DNA of 64,000 nt from Hahellaceae bacterium (GCA_016716085.1 JADJWY010000005.1:248001-312000), one strand, 5' to 3'; positions 23,878 through 32,885 are shown, counted from the stretch's first letter. Made by a program: numbers and translations. Notes: generated by a model from the letters alone, not told the origin.

Positions 23878-25536
23878 ATGGCATATCCTCATCATTTCGA
23901 TCACGCAGCCGTGCAAACCTGCTGGCAACGGCTGCAAGAACACGCCGAACAGATCAGCCCGCAAACGATCCTCAGCTTTTTTGCGGCCGACGCCCAACGC
24001 TTTGAGCACTTCTCCATGGAGGCTGCGGGACTGTTCCTGGATTACTCGAAGGCAAAAGCACAAGCGCAAACCCTGACACTGCTTGCGCAGCTCGCCGACG
24101 CTGCGGGCTTGCGCGATCTGATCACGGCAACTTTCGCAGGCGAGGTGATCAACCATACCGAGGGGCGAGCAGTCCTTCACACGGCACTGAGAAGCTCAGA
24201 GCAATCACCGCTATGGGTTGAGGGCGTCAATATCCGTGACGAAATTCAGTCGACGCTGATGCAGATGGATGCCTTCGTCCAAAGCGTTCACTCAGGCCAA
24301 TGGAAGGGGTATTCTGATCAGGCCATCACCGATATTGTCAGCATCGGCATCGGCGGATCATATCTCGGCCCGCGCGTTGCGGTTGAAGCACTCCGCCCTT
24401 ACTGGACGGGTCACCTACGCTGCCATTTCGTCTCAAATATTGACGGTTCTGACATCGCTTACACCCTCGAAGCACTGAACCCTGCGACCACGCTATTCAT
24501 CATTCAGTCTAAATCCTTCAAAACCCAGGAAACCCTGACTAACGCAGAAACAGCCAAGGCCTGGTATCTGGAAAATGGCGGCAAAGCCGATCAGGTTGCC
24601 CGCCATTTTGTGGCGGTATCCAGCAATGTGGAGCTGGCCAGGCGTTTTGGGATTGCGGCCGAGAATATCTTCCCGATGTGGGATTGGGTCGGTGGTCGCT
24701 ATTCGCTGTGGTCAGCTATCGGCCTACCTATTGCCCTGCAGGTCGGCATGCCGGGCTTCCGTGCCTTGCTGAAAGGTGCAGACGCCATGGATCAACATTT
24801 TAAGACCGCCCCCTTTGAGAAGAATATGCCGGCAATCCTGGGCCTGCTGGGCATCTGGTACCAGAATTTTCTTGGGGCCGGCAGCTGTGTCGTACTGCCT
24901 TACGACCAAACGCTGGAAAATCTTGCCGCCCATCTGCAACAGGTTGATATGGAGAGTAACGGCAAGCAGGTCGATCGCCAGGGGCACTCATTGACCGTCG
25001 ACTCAGGCGCAATCGTCTGGGGGGGCGCAGGCACCAACGGTCAACACGCTTATCACCAACTGCTTCATCAGGGAACCCGCTGGGCACCGGCTGACTTCAT
25101 CCTTCCCTTGAGGTCCCACCGTGAGCGCGGCCGTCATCATGCAATGCTGGCGTCTAACTGTCTGGCCCAGAGCCAGGCCCTGATGTGCGGCAAAACACTT
25201 GAACAGGCAACGACGGAGCTTCTGAAGGCGGGCCTATCACAAGACGCCGCCGAACAATTGGCTCCCCATAAGGTCATCCCAGGCAATCGTCCCAGCCACA
25301 TGCTGCTGATGGAGCAGTTGACGCCTGAGACACTGGGCGCGCTGATCGCACTCTATGAACACAAGGTCATGGTGCAGGGCGCGATCTGGAATCTCAACAG
25401 CTATGATCAGTGGGGCGTAGAACTGGGTAAACAGCTATGTGACAGTATTCTGCCAGTGCTGGAAAACCCAGAGGCTGATCTATCTGGGCTGGACCCATCA
25501 ACCGCCGGTCTGGTGCAGAAATTCAGAGCACGTTGA
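23878..25536 (+). CDS. pgi: glucose-6-phosphate isomerase
   Basis: The 552-residue enzyme interconverts glucose-6-P and fructose-6-P. Signature segments are VSIGIGGSYLGPRVAVEAL (about 155-173), SKSFKTQETLTNA (about 208), the catalytic-glutamate stretch VGGRYSLWSAIGLPI, QQVDMESNGK, and a late lysine in SYDQWGVELGKQL. The length is that of the long bacterial family. It ends the pcnB-folK-panBC-pgi run and converges with folK2. Confidence 0.97.
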   Translation: MAYPHHFDHAAVQTCWQRLQEHAEQISPQTILSFFAADAQRFEHFSMEAAGLFLDYSKAKAQAQTLTLLAQLADAAGLRDLITATFAGEVINHTEGRAVLHTALRSSEQSPLWVEGVNIRDEIQSTLMQMDAFVQSVHSGQWKGYSDQAITDIVSIGIGGSYLGPRVAVEALRPYWTGHLRCHFVSNIDGSDIAYTLEALNPATTLFIIQSKSFKTQETLTNAETAKAWYLENGGKADQVARHFVAVSSNVELARRFGIAAENIFPMWDWVGGRYSLWSAIGLPIALQVGMPGFRALLKGADAMDQHFKTAPFEKNMPAILGLLGIWYQNFLGAGSCVVLPYDQTLENLAAHLQQVDMESNGKQVDRQGHSLTVDSGAIVWGGAGTNGQHAYHQLLHQGTRWAPADFILPLRSHRERGRHHAMLASNCLAQSQALMCGKTLEQATTELLKAGLSQDAAEQLAPHKVIPGNRPSHMLLMEQLTPETLGALIALYEHKVMVQGAIWNLNSYDQWGVELGKQLCDSILPVLENPEADLSGLDPSTAGLVQKFRAR

Positions 25537-25553
25537 AGGCTCTGGGCTCGCGC

Positions 25554-26045
25554 CTAAAGATCCCGCAGGTCGTGCGTTTCTGTGAGCGCACGACTGCCTT
25601 CGAAGTTTTGCCAAAGTGATTGGTAGGTCTGCTTCCGCTGCGGGTGAAGCAGGGTTGGCACTAGTGTGGCCAAGGGTAGCAGAACATACGCATTTTCGAG
25701 AATTTCCGGCCGTGGCAACACGATGCCATCCATAACGCCCACCGCATCCCCAAAGGTCAGAATATCTATATCCAGCGTTCGACCGGACCATTTAGACTCA
25801 CGGCCCGTCCGCCCCGATTGAGCCTCGATTCCCTTAAGGATGCGCTGCAAGGCCAGAAGAGACACGCTGCACTCGAACCGGGCCACCAGATTAAAAAACG
25901 GATCCCCCTTAAATCCAACCGCCTCCGCTTCAAATACGGGCGAAAAATCGACCGCCCCGAACTGCTGCCGCAAGGTATGAGCCGCCAGCTGAATATTGTG
26001 ATGGCGCTCGATATTACTCCCTATACCCACCAGCACCTCAGTCAC
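25554..26045 (-). CDS. folK: second HPPK-like protein, diverged copy of FolK
   Basis: The protein has 163 residues from the GTG at 26045, chosen because GGGGGAG lies 8 bases upstream and the start overlaps the folB stop by 8 bases; a TTG at 26066 has no site. HPPK motifs present are VGIGSNI, GDPFFNLVARF and SGRTLDIDILTFGD with the R-x-LDID pair. The usual PHP...R.FVL block is LPRPEILENAYVLLPL, so the conserved His and the following Arg are both replaced. It may be a slower or altered pterin pyrophosphokinase. It is coupled to folB, which makes the HPPK substrate. Confidence 0.85.
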   Translation of the reverse strand: MTEVLVGIGSNIERHHNIQLAAHTLRQQFGAVDFSPVFEAEAVGFKGDPFFNLVARFECSVSLLALQRILKGIEAQSGRTGRESKWSGRTLDIDILTFGDAVGVMDGIVLPRPEILENAYVLLPLATLVPTLLHPQRKQTYQSLWQNFEGSRALTETHDLRDL

Positions 26046-26403
26046 GTGGCAGGCTCCCCCGCTCAATTTCGATCCCGACTGTAACGGCCTCAGCTACCGC
26101 TCCCGGCTTTCGTATTTTGAGCCGCAACCACGGCACGCGGAACTCACTTAACAGAATCTCGGCCATGCGTTCGGCCAGTGTTTCAAGAAGCGCTACTTGA
26201 TGCGCACTGGCGTAAGCAATCAAGCGCTGGCTGATGGCGTGATAGTCCAGGGTCAACCGCAGATCATCACTTGCCCCGGCCCGGGAAAGATCAAACGCCA
26301 TTTCGAGATCCAGAAACAGGCGCTGGCGAAAAGTCTTTTCATGCGCATAGACGCCGATCACGCAATCCAGCGTCAGTCCCTCAATAAATACCTTATCAAC
26401 CAT
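26038..26403 (-). CDS. folB: dihydroneopterin aldolase
   Basis: The protein has 121 residues from the ATG at 26403; a GTG at 26415 gives a longer, less likely start. FolB cleaves dihydroneopterin to hydroxymethyl-dihydropterin and glycolaldehyde in folate synthesis. It has FIEGLTLDCVIGVYAHEK (about 5-22), the catalytic-Glu region LLETLAERMAEILL and the late lysine in LRLKIRKPGAV. folK2 overlaps its end, and plsY diverges upstream. Confidence 0.93.
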   Translation of the reverse strand: MVDKVFIEGLTLDCVIGVYAHEKTFRQRLFLDLEMAFDLSRAGASDDLRLTLDYHAISQRLIAYASAHQVALLETLAERMAEILLSEFRVPWLRLKIRKPGAVAEAVTVGIEIERGSLPRD

Positions 26404-26473
26404 TACACGCCCCACAGGCTATTGGGAAAATACGGGTAGCTTTACCGTCATGCTCCGAGCAAAATCACACACT

Positions 26474-27061
26474 ATGGACGACATTTTTACCACTCTTTTT
26501 TGCATCACGACTGGCTATCTGCTGGGCTCCGTCCTGGGCGCAGTGTGGGTCTGCCGCTGGTTTCGTCTGCCAGACCCCGCCCAAAGTGGCTCAGGCAATC
26601 CGGGGGCCACCAACATTTACCGAATCGGAGGCTTTCTTCCTGCCGCACTGACCCTCACCTGGGACGCGGCCAAAGGTGCTTTAGCCATCATGCTGACTCA
26701 GGCGCTTACTGACCAGGAGATGGCCCCACTGCTGGTTGTCATTGCCAGTGTAACCGGACACATCCTCCCACTCTTTCACCGGTTTCAGGGCGGCAAAGGT
26801 GTCGCCACCGCCATGGGCGCAAGCCTGCTGATCGCCCCTCAGACAACACTCGTCCTTATCGTCATCTGGGCCGCACTGATTTACTGGCGACGGATTTCAT
26901 CGCTGGCCTCGTTGACCGCCGCGACACTTGCTCCCTGGCTGGCAGCCGCGCTCAACCCAGATGCGGTTGAGCTGTTTGCAACGCTGGCGTTATTCCTGTT
27001 TATTCGACATCGGGAGAATATCATCCGCCTGATTCACAAGCGTGAGCGCCCCCTTGAATAG
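26474..27061 (+). CDS. plsY: acyl-phosphate:glycerol-3-phosphate acyltransferase PlsY
   Basis: The protein has 195 residues from the ATG at 26474; an earlier ATG at 26450 adds eight non-conserved residues. PlsY is an inner-membrane enzyme that makes lysophosphatidic acid from acyl-phosphate. The three loop motifs are GSGNPGATNIYRIGG (about 38-52), HRFQGGKGVATAMG (about 103-116) and the late IRHRENIIRLI (about 177-187). About five membrane helices are visible. It converges with tsaD, with one base between the stops. Confidence 0.95.
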   Translation: MDDIFTTLFCITTGYLLGSVLGAVWVCRWFRLPDPAQSGSGNPGATNIYRIGGFLPAALTLTWDAAKGALAIMLTQALTDQEMAPLLVVIASVTGHILPLFHRFQGGKGVATAMGASLLIAPQTTLVLIVIWAALIYWRRISSLASLTAATLAPWLAAALNPDAVELFATLALFLFIRHRENIIRLIHKRERPLE

Positions 27062-27062
27062 A

Positions 27063-28088
27063 TCATGCTGCCGGCAGAGACGTTAAGGCCCAGCGAGGCT
27101 GCGCCGTCATGGTATAACCTGAGCGCTGGCCGGCAACCAGACGACAATAACCGGCATAGGCGATCATGGCACCATTGTCTGTACAGAATTCAGGCTGAGC
27201 ATAAAACACCTGCGCCTTCATTTGCCCCAGACTCTGCTCCAGGCGGGACCGCAACACCTGATTAGCACTCACCCCCCCCGCCATCACCAGGGTGCGCAAA
27301 CCGGTCTGCTTAAGCGCACGGCGACACTTGATCACCAGCGTATCAACCACCGCGTCCTGAAACGCCGCAGCAATATTCGCCGCATGTGACTGTTTCGCCG
27401 CGCCCTCAGCAGGCCCCGCCGCAATCGCATTCATGGTAAAGGTTTTTAACCCGCTAAAACTCATGTCCAAACCGGGTCGGTCTGTCATCGGTCGCGGAAA
27501 TCCCAGCCCCTCGCCGCTGCCCTGAGCAGCCAATTGAGCCACACGCGGCCCACCGGGGTAGCCCAAGTCTAACATTTTAGCGACCTTATCGAAGGCCTCT
27601 CCTGCCGCGTCATCGAGCGTATCGCCCAGCAGCGTATAACGTCCAATGCCATCGACCCTCACCAGTTGAGAGTGGCCGCCCGAAACAAGCAGTGCAACAA
27701 AAGGAAAGGAAGGTGGGGACGCTTCCAGCATAGGCGCAAGCAAGTGCCCTTCCATGTGGTGCACCCCCAAAACCGGAATGTCGAGCGCGAACGCCATCGC
27801 ATTCGCCACTGCACTGCCGACCAGCAATGCGCCCGCAAGCCCTGGCCCCGCCGTGTACGCGATACCATCCAGATCCTTCAGCGTCAGTCCCAGATCCAGC
27901 AATAATTCCCGAATCAATGGAACCAGTTTGCGCACATGATCACGCGAGGCCAGTTCCGGCACAACGCCACCATACTCCGCATGCAACGCGATCTGGCTAT
28001 ATAAACGATGCCCAAGCAGGCCCGCACCGCCGTCATAGATGGCGACGCCGGTTTCATCACAGGAGGTTTCAATGCCCAATATTCTCAT
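27063..28088 (-). CDS. tsaD: tRNA N6-adenosine threonylcarbamoyltransferase
   Basis: The 341-residue ASKHA-fold enzyme makes t6A37 in ANN-decoding tRNAs with TsaB/C/E. It shows GIETSCDETGVAIYD (about 4-18), the metal-binding HHMEGHLLAP (about 111) and LLVSGGHSQLV (about 134). Two late motifs are VMAGGVSANQVLR (about 273) and FCTDNGAMIAYAG (about 301). It is divergent from rpsU, as in most gammaproteobacteria. Confidence 0.97.
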   Translation of the reverse strand: MRILGIETSCDETGVAIYDGGAGLLGHRLYSQIALHAEYGGVVPELASRDHVRKLVPLIRELLLDLGLTLKDLDGIAYTAGPGLAGALLVGSAVANAMAFALDIPVLGVHHMEGHLLAPMLEASPPSFPFVALLVSGGHSQLVRVDGIGRYTLLGDTLDDAAGEAFDKVAKMLDLGYPGGPRVAQLAAQGSGEGLGFPRPMTDRPGLDMSFSGLKTFTMNAIAAGPAEGAAKQSHAANIAAAFQDAVVDTLVIKCRRALKQTGLRTLVMAGGVSANQVLRSRLEQSLGQMKAQVFYAQPEFCTDNGAMIAYAGYCRLVAGQRSGYTMTAQPRWALTSLPAA

Positions 28089-28187
28089 GGGCGCTTTTTA
28101 TCACAAAGCAGGCTCGGGCGACAATGAATATTCGGACGGCCCTTTACAAACACCTGGCCAAACGATTAAAATTCGCGCCCTTAACAA

Positions 28188-28205
28188 CGTCCAGTCGACT
28201 GGACG
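28188..28205. repeat. perfect 18-base palindrome in the rpsU leader
   Basis: The sequence CGTCCAGTCGACTGGACG is fully self-complementary and ends 30 bases before the rpsU ATG, in the tsaD-rpsU divergent region. It could be an operator for a dimeric regulator or, as RNA, a hairpin in the rpsU leader. It does not fit the LexA consensus (CTGT-N8-ACAG) that governs E. coli rpsU. Confidence 0.7.
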
Positions 28206-28235
28206 CCAGCAGAGATCAATGAGAGAGTCAAATTA

Positions 28236-28451
28236 ATGCCGTATGTAAGAGTCAGAGAAAACGAGCCTTTTGACATTGCACTGCGCCGCTTCAAGCGCTC
28301 ATGCGAAAAGGCAGGCACCCTTTCCGAAGTGCGTCGTCGCGAGTTCTATGAGAAGCCCACGACTGAGCGCAAGCGCAAACTGGCTGCAGCCGTAAAGCGT
28401 TACGCCAAGAAAGTTCAGCGCGAAAACCGTCGCTTCGAGCGCCTGTACTAA
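28236..28451 (+). CDS. rpsU: 30S ribosomal protein S21
   Basis: The 71-residue basic ribosomal protein starts MPYVRVRENEPFDIALRRFK and ends in a lysine/arginine-rich helix, as in all gammaproteobacterial S21. It takes part in translation initiation on the 30S platform. It is the first gene of the rpsU-yqeY-dnaG-rpoD group (macromolecular synthesis operon), 21 bases before yqeY. Confidence 0.98.
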   Translation: MPYVRVRENEPFDIALRRFKRSCEKAGTLSEVRRREFYEKPTTERKRKLAAAVKRYAKKVQRENRRFERLY

Positions 28452-28472
28452 GTTACCAGGGTAATTGGCCCC

Positions 28473-28919
28473 ATGTCACTGAAAGCTCAACTGACTGAAG
28501 CCATGAAAGATGCTATGCGCGCACGGGAGAAAGACCGTTTAGGCGCCATTCGTCTTATTCTGGCCGACATCAAGCGTATCGAAGTCGACGAACGCATCGA
28601 AGTGGATGACACTCGCGTATTGGCGATCCTCGATAAAATGTGCAAGCAGCGTAAAGATTCCATTACTCAGTTTGCCGCCGCTGGACGCGACGACCTCGTC
28701 GCACAGGAACAGCTTGAACTGTCCGTCATTGGAGAATTCATGCCCGCACAACTCTCTGACGCTGAGGTTGCAGACATCATCTCTGTCTCGCTGAAAGAAC
28801 TGGGCATCTCGAGCATGAAAGACATGGGCAAGGCCATGGCCGCCCTGAAGGAAAAACTGCAGGGGCGTGCTGACATGGCACAGGTCAGCAAACAGCTGAA
28901 ATCTCTGCTCAGCGCCTGA
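28473..28919 (+). CDS. GatB/YqeY domain protein
   Basis: This 148-residue protein matches the YqeY family: LKAQLTEAMKDAMRAREKDRLGAIRLILADIK (about 3-34), YQ-like QRKDSITQF, and the C-terminal GKAMAALKEKLQGRADMAQVSKQLK. The C-terminal helical domain resembles the tail of GatB, which binds tRNA; its role here is not established. The gene sits between rpsU and dnaG as in Pseudomonas. Confidence 0.93.
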   Translation: MSLKAQLTEAMKDAMRAREKDRLGAIRLILADIKRIEVDERIEVDDTRVLAILDKMCKQRKDSITQFAAAGRDDLVAQEQLELSVIGEFMPAQLSDAEVADIISVSLKELGISSMKDMGKAMAALKEKLQGRADMAQVSKQLKSLLSA

Positions 28920-28929
28920 TCGAGCTAAA

Positions 28930-28954
28930 GGCACCCGGAGTTTGACCGGGTGCC
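28930..28954 (+). terminator. hairpin between yqeY and dnaG (attenuator or processing site)
   Basis: A perfect 9-bp stem GGCACCCGG / CCGGGTGCC encloses a 7-base loop AGTTTGA, 11 bases after the yqeY stop. No T-run follows, so it is not a classical intrinsic terminator. The rpsU-dnaG interval carries a partial terminator and processing site in E. coli, and this hairpin may play the same part in holding dnaG expression low. Confidence 0.6.
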
Positions 28955-29008
28955 AACCCTCCGAAGACTCGCGTATACTTCCCGGAAAGTCACTTCATCG
29001 ATTATCGC

Positions 29009-30781
29009 ATGGATCTTTCCAGTTTTACTTCCGCACTACTCGAACGCATCGACCTGGTTGCCCTCGTTGGCGAACGCACCACCTTGAAGAAAGCGGGAGG
29101 CACCTATACTGGCTGCTGCCCCTTCCACGACGAAAAGACCCCCTCTTTTCACATATACAACGAAGCCACGCCGCCTCACTATCACTGCTACGGCTGCGGC
29201 GTGCATGGTGATGCCATCAGCTTTATTCGGGAAATGGACCACCTGGGCTTCATGGAGACATTGGAAAAACTGGCTCGACGTGCGGGCATGGAAGTCCCAC
29301 GAACCCCTCAGCAATCAGAACAGGCCGACAAACGCAAGCCCCTCTACCACGCCATGCAAGTGGCCCAGGACGCCTTTCAGACCGCGCTGAAGTCACACCC
29401 GCAACGCAATCACGCACTTGATTACCTGCGCAAACGCGGACTAAACGAGGACATGATCGCCCACTATGGCCTGGGCTTTGCACCTAACGAATGGCAGTTT
29501 CTCAGCCGCGAAAAGAATCCGCAGCTGTCCGGCAACTTTAAAATCCTGAAACTGGTTCATGCGCGAGATGACGGCGGCGGTGACTTCGATATGTTTCGCA
29601 ATCGTCTGATGTTCCCTATCCGGGACAGTCGGGGACGCACCGTCGCCTTCGGCGGACGCACCCTGGGCAATGACAGCAGCAAGTACATCAATAGCTCCGA
29701 AACGCCTATTTTCCACAAAAGCAGTGAGCTTTATGGCCTCTGGGAGGCACGCCAACTCAACCGCCAACTGAAAGCCCTGGTGGTGGTTGAAGGCTATCTG
29801 GATGTGATCGCGCTAAGCCAGTTTGGGCTACCCAAGGCCGTCGCGACACTCGGCACGGCAACGAATGAAGACAACCTCAGCCATTTACTGAGCGTCAGCG
29901 CCGACCTCACCTTTTGCTTCGACGGAGACCGTGCTGGACTGGCCGCGGCCGACAAAGCCATGCATAACATATTGCCGCTTTACGAAGCTGGCCAGCAAAT
30001 CCGCTTTCTGATCCTGCCGGATGGCGACGACCCAGACTCATTCATCCGTCAGCATGGCAAACAGGCGTTTGAAGATCGCCTGGGGCATGCCGCCCCATTG
30101 TCTCAATATTTTTTCGATGCATTGAGCAGAGACCTGGACACCGAGATTCCCGAACAACGCCTGCTGCTTCGCAAGCGTGCGAACGATGCACTCGCAGACC
30201 TCAAGGGCAAACCCATCCACGGTGTATTGAAGGAACTGGCCTGGGAAAAGACTCAATCCCCCCGCTGGGCCTCGCAACCCCGCACCCAGGAAGGCGCACA
30301 GGGAAAACGAACGTTCACCCCCCCCAAAAGCAGCGCCCCCGTCGCGCGCGAATTGCCCCCACCAGTGGTCAGAAGCCGAACATCCGGTCTTATTGCCCTG
30401 CAATGCCTGTGCGACCCCACGTGGACCCGGCACGTCGACTTTCTCATGAACACATCGACAACCGACCATGAATTCCAGCGACTTCAGCAGTTTCTGAGCT
30501 GGATAGCACCCTACCGCAGCATGGATGCCCGCAACCTGCTTCTGCACCTGGCGACGCATCCCGATCAGGCCGACGATATTAATGAGCTGATGCGAACACT
30601 CTCCGTTATCCCGGAACGAAGTCTTCTGGCACTGGAATCAACCGATGCCCTCAAGCGTATTAAATCGAGCCTGCTTGAAAATCGCTTTGATCAGCTCAAC
30701 CAACAACTGGCAAACCACCCGAATGACCCCGACCTGAAAACGCAGTTACGCGAGTTACTCAAAGAAAAAACCGAGCTTTGA
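29009..30781 (+). CDS. dnaG: DNA primase
   Basis: The 590-residue primase makes RNA primers for replication. It has a zinc finger CCPFHDEKTPSFHIY ... HCYGCGVHGDAI (about 37-70) and the RNA-polymerase/TOPRIM core. Its metal site is VVEGYLDVIALSQFG (about 258) followed by CFDGDRAGLAA (about 304). The C-terminal helicase-binding region (about 460-590) follows a proline/arginine-rich linker. It is the third gene of the macromolecular synthesis operon. Confidence 0.97.
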   Translation: MDLSSFTSALLERIDLVALVGERTTLKKAGGTYTGCCPFHDEKTPSFHIYNEATPPHYHCYGCGVHGDAISFIREMDHLGFMETLEKLARRAGMEVPRTPQQSEQADKRKPLYHAMQVAQDAFQTALKSHPQRNHALDYLRKRGLNEDMIAHYGLGFAPNEWQFLSREKNPQLSGNFKILKLVHARDDGGGDFDMFRNRLMFPIRDSRGRTVAFGGRTLGNDSSKYINSSETPIFHKSSELYGLWEARQLNRQLKALVVVEGYLDVIALSQFGLPKAVATLGTATNEDNLSHLLSVSADLTFCFDGDRAGLAAADKAMHNILPLYEAGQQIRFLILPDGDDPDSFIRQHGKQAFEDRLGHAAPLSQYFFDALSRDLDTEIPEQRLLLRKRANDALADLKGKPIHGVLKELAWEKTQSPRWASQPRTQEGAQGKRTFTPPKSSAPVARELPPPVVRSRTSGLIALQCLCDPTWTRHVDFLMNTSTTDHEFQRLQQFLSWIAPYRSMDARNLLLHLATHPDQADDINELMRTLSVIPERSLLALESTDALKRIKSSLLENRFDQLNQQLANHPNDPDLKTQLRELLKEKTEL

Positions 30782-30906
30782 TGCGCTGATTCATTGCGAT
30801 GCTCTCAGGAGGGATTGAATTATTGACATTCGCCCACATATTGAACGAAAGATCGCGGCTTACCGCCAAAGAGAACACTGCGATGGCAGTGAACGAGGTA
30901 ACCAGC

Positions 30907-30912
30907 TATAAT
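30907..30912 (+). promoter_or_regulatory. candidate -10 element of an rpoD-proximal promoter
   Basis: A perfect TATAAT lies 44 bases before the rpoD ATG in the 175-base dnaG-rpoD gap. The region at -35 (near TGGCAG, 30884-30889) is a poor match. A separate TTGACA sits at 30823-30828 without a good partner. It is a plausible internal promoter, as in other macromolecular synthesis operons. Confidence 0.4.
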
Positions 30913-30956
30913 AGCCGTTTATCTTTTTTAACTTCAATACCATTTCACAGGCACAT

Positions 30957-32846
30957 ATGTCAGGCACCTCCAAATCCCGATTGAAAGAACTCATCGCACG
31001 CGGCAAGGAACAGGGCTTCCTTACCTATGCGGAAGTGAATGACCACCTTCCCGAGGATATCGCGGATCCGGATCAGGTAGAAGATATCATCCGCATGATC
31101 AATGACATGGGCATCGTGGTGTATGAAGAAGCACCGGATGCCGATACCCTGCTGATGGCAGACAACGAGTCTACCGCAGATGAATCCGCCGAAGCCGAAG
31201 CCGCTGCTGTACTGGCCTCCGTTGAGAGCGATGTCGGGCGTACAACCGACCCCGTGCGTATGTACATGCGCGAAATGGGCACTGTCGAACTGCTGACACG
31301 TGAAGGTGAAATCCAGATCGCCAAGCGCATCGAAGAAGGCTTGGGCGACGTCATGGCATCGCTGGTTTTATATCCCGGCACAGTTAAACACATTCTGAAC
31401 AGCTACAAAGCCGTTTCAGCCGAAGACGGCGTGGGCCGCCTTTCAGATATCGTGACTGGTTTTCTGGACCCCCTGGCCGAAGAAACCCTCATCAGCGAAG
31501 ACACAGACAGCGATCTTGTCGATGATGAAGATGACTCCTCCAGCAGCGCGACCAAGGCCACCGCCAAAGAAGAGAGCGATGACGAAGAAAGCGAAGAGAG
31601 CGACGACTCGGATTCTGACGACGAAGGTGATGGCGGCCCGGACCCTGAGCTGGCCCGCCTCCGCTTTGCTGAGCTGGAAGCCGCTTACAATGCGGTCGAG
31701 GCACTGATTGCCAAACATGGCCGTGACCACAAGAAAACCCAGGAAGCCTTCGCGGTACTTGGCGAAACCTTCTCTCCGTTCAAACTGTCCAATAAGCAGT
31801 TTGACAATATCGTCAACGGCATTCGCGACCGTAACGACCAGGTGCGTGTGACCGAGCGCGAAATCATGAAAATCTGTACCCGCGACTGCAACATGCCGCG
31901 TAAAGATTTCATTAAGCAGTTCCCAGGCAATGAGACCAATACCGACTGGGCTGCCAGCTACACCAAGACCAAAGCTGACTGGGGCAAGCGGATCGTTGAC
32001 CGCCAGGATGACATTTCCCGTTTGCAGCGCCGTTTGCTGTCCGTTCAGGATGCAACTGATCTGACGATTTCTGAACTGAAAGATATTCATCGCCGCATTT
32101 CGATTGGCGAAGCCAAAGCGCGTCGCGCCAAGAAAGAAATGGTGGAAGCTAACCTGCGTCTGGTTATCTCAATTGCCAAGAAGTACACCAACCGTGGCCT
32201 TCAGTTCCTGGATCTGATTCAGGAAGGCAACATCGGCTTGATGAAGGCCGTTGATAAATTTGAGTACCGCCGTGGTTACAAGTTCTCAACCTACGCGACC
32301 TGGTGGATTCGTCAGGCGATTACGCGATCTATCGCTGATCAGGCCCGAACCATCCGTATTCCGGTACACATGATCGAAACGATCAACAAGCTGAACCGCA
32401 TTTCCCGTCAGATGCTGCAGGAAATGGGGCGTGAAGCGACGCCGGAAGAACTGGCCCGCAAGATGGATATGCCAGAAGACAAGGTTCGTAAGGTGCTGAA
32501 GATCGCCAAAGAGCCGATCTCCATGGAAACGCCGATTGGTGATGATGAAGATTCCCACCTGGGTGATTTCATTGAAGATGGTCAGGCGGAATCACCGGTT
32601 GATTCGGCCACCGGCCAGGGTCTCAAGGAGTCCACCCGCCGCGTTCTGGCAGGTCTGACCGCACGGGAAGCGAAAGTACTGAGAATGCGTTTCGGTATCG
32701 AAATGAATACCGACCACACGCTGGAAGAAGTCGGCAAACAGTTTGATGTTACGCGTGAGCGTATCCGTCAGATCGAAGCCAAGGCCCTGCGTAAACTGCG
32801 GCACCCCAGCCGCTCCGATCATTTGCGCAGCTTCATCGACGATTAA
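30957..32846 (+). CDS. rpoD: RNA polymerase sigma factor RpoD (sigma-70)
   Basis: The protein has 629 residues. Region 1.1 begins KSRLKELIARGKEQGFLTY. Region 1.2 is DPVRMYMREMGTVELLTREGE. A long acidic non-conserved insert (about 180-225, Ser/Asp/Glu-rich) follows. Region 2 has RRGYKFSTYATWWIRQAITR (about 441-460, -10 recognition). Region 3 is next, and region 4 ends with EEVGKQFDVTRERIRQIEAKALRKL (about 585-609, -35 recognition). This is the housekeeping sigma factor, ending the rpsU-dnaG-rpoD operon. A tRNA gene follows 54 bases later. Confidence 0.98.
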   Translation: MSGTSKSRLKELIARGKEQGFLTYAEVNDHLPEDIADPDQVEDIIRMINDMGIVVYEEAPDADTLLMADNESTADESAEAEAAAVLASVESDVGRTTDPVRMYMREMGTVELLTREGEIQIAKRIEEGLGDVMASLVLYPGTVKHILNSYKAVSAEDGVGRLSDIVTGFLDPLAEETLISEDTDSDLVDDEDDSSSSATKATAKEESDDEESEESDDSDSDDEGDGGPDPELARLRFAELEAAYNAVEALIAKHGRDHKKTQEAFAVLGETFSPFKLSNKQFDNIVNGIRDRNDQVRVTEREIMKICTRDCNMPRKDFIKQFPGNETNTDWAASYTKTKADWGKRIVDRQDDISRLQRRLLSVQDATDLTISELKDIHRRISIGEAKARRAKKEMVEANLRLVISIAKKYTNRGLQFLDLIQEGNIGLMKAVDKFEYRRGYKFSTYATWWIRQAITRSIADQARTIRIPVHMIETINKLNRISRQMLQEMGREATPEELARKMDMPEDKVRKVLKIAKEPISMETPIGDDEDSHLGDFIEDGQAESPVDSATGQGLKESTRRVLAGLTAREAKVLRMRFGIEMNTDHTLEEVGKQFDVTRERIRQIEAKALRKLRHPSRSDHLRSFIDD

Positions 32847-32855
32847 GCGTCAACG

Positions 32856-32885
32856 CTGGCGCAGGGCATACTCTCTGGGTATAAT
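32856..32885 (+). promoter_or_regulatory. probable promoter of tRNA-Ile(CAU)
   Basis: A perfect -10 TATAAT (32880-32885) lies with a weak -35 (CTGGCG, 32856-32861) 18 bases upstream. A GC-rich discriminator CTGCGCCTCC follows. Discriminators of this kind make tRNA promoters sensitive to ppGpp/DksA. The predicted start is about 8 bases before the mature tRNA. Confidence 0.55.

Noticed and set aside
31443..32090. 215-codon minus-strand ORF inside rpoD
   Set aside because: Antisense shadow of a fully conserved sigma factor; no motif of its own.
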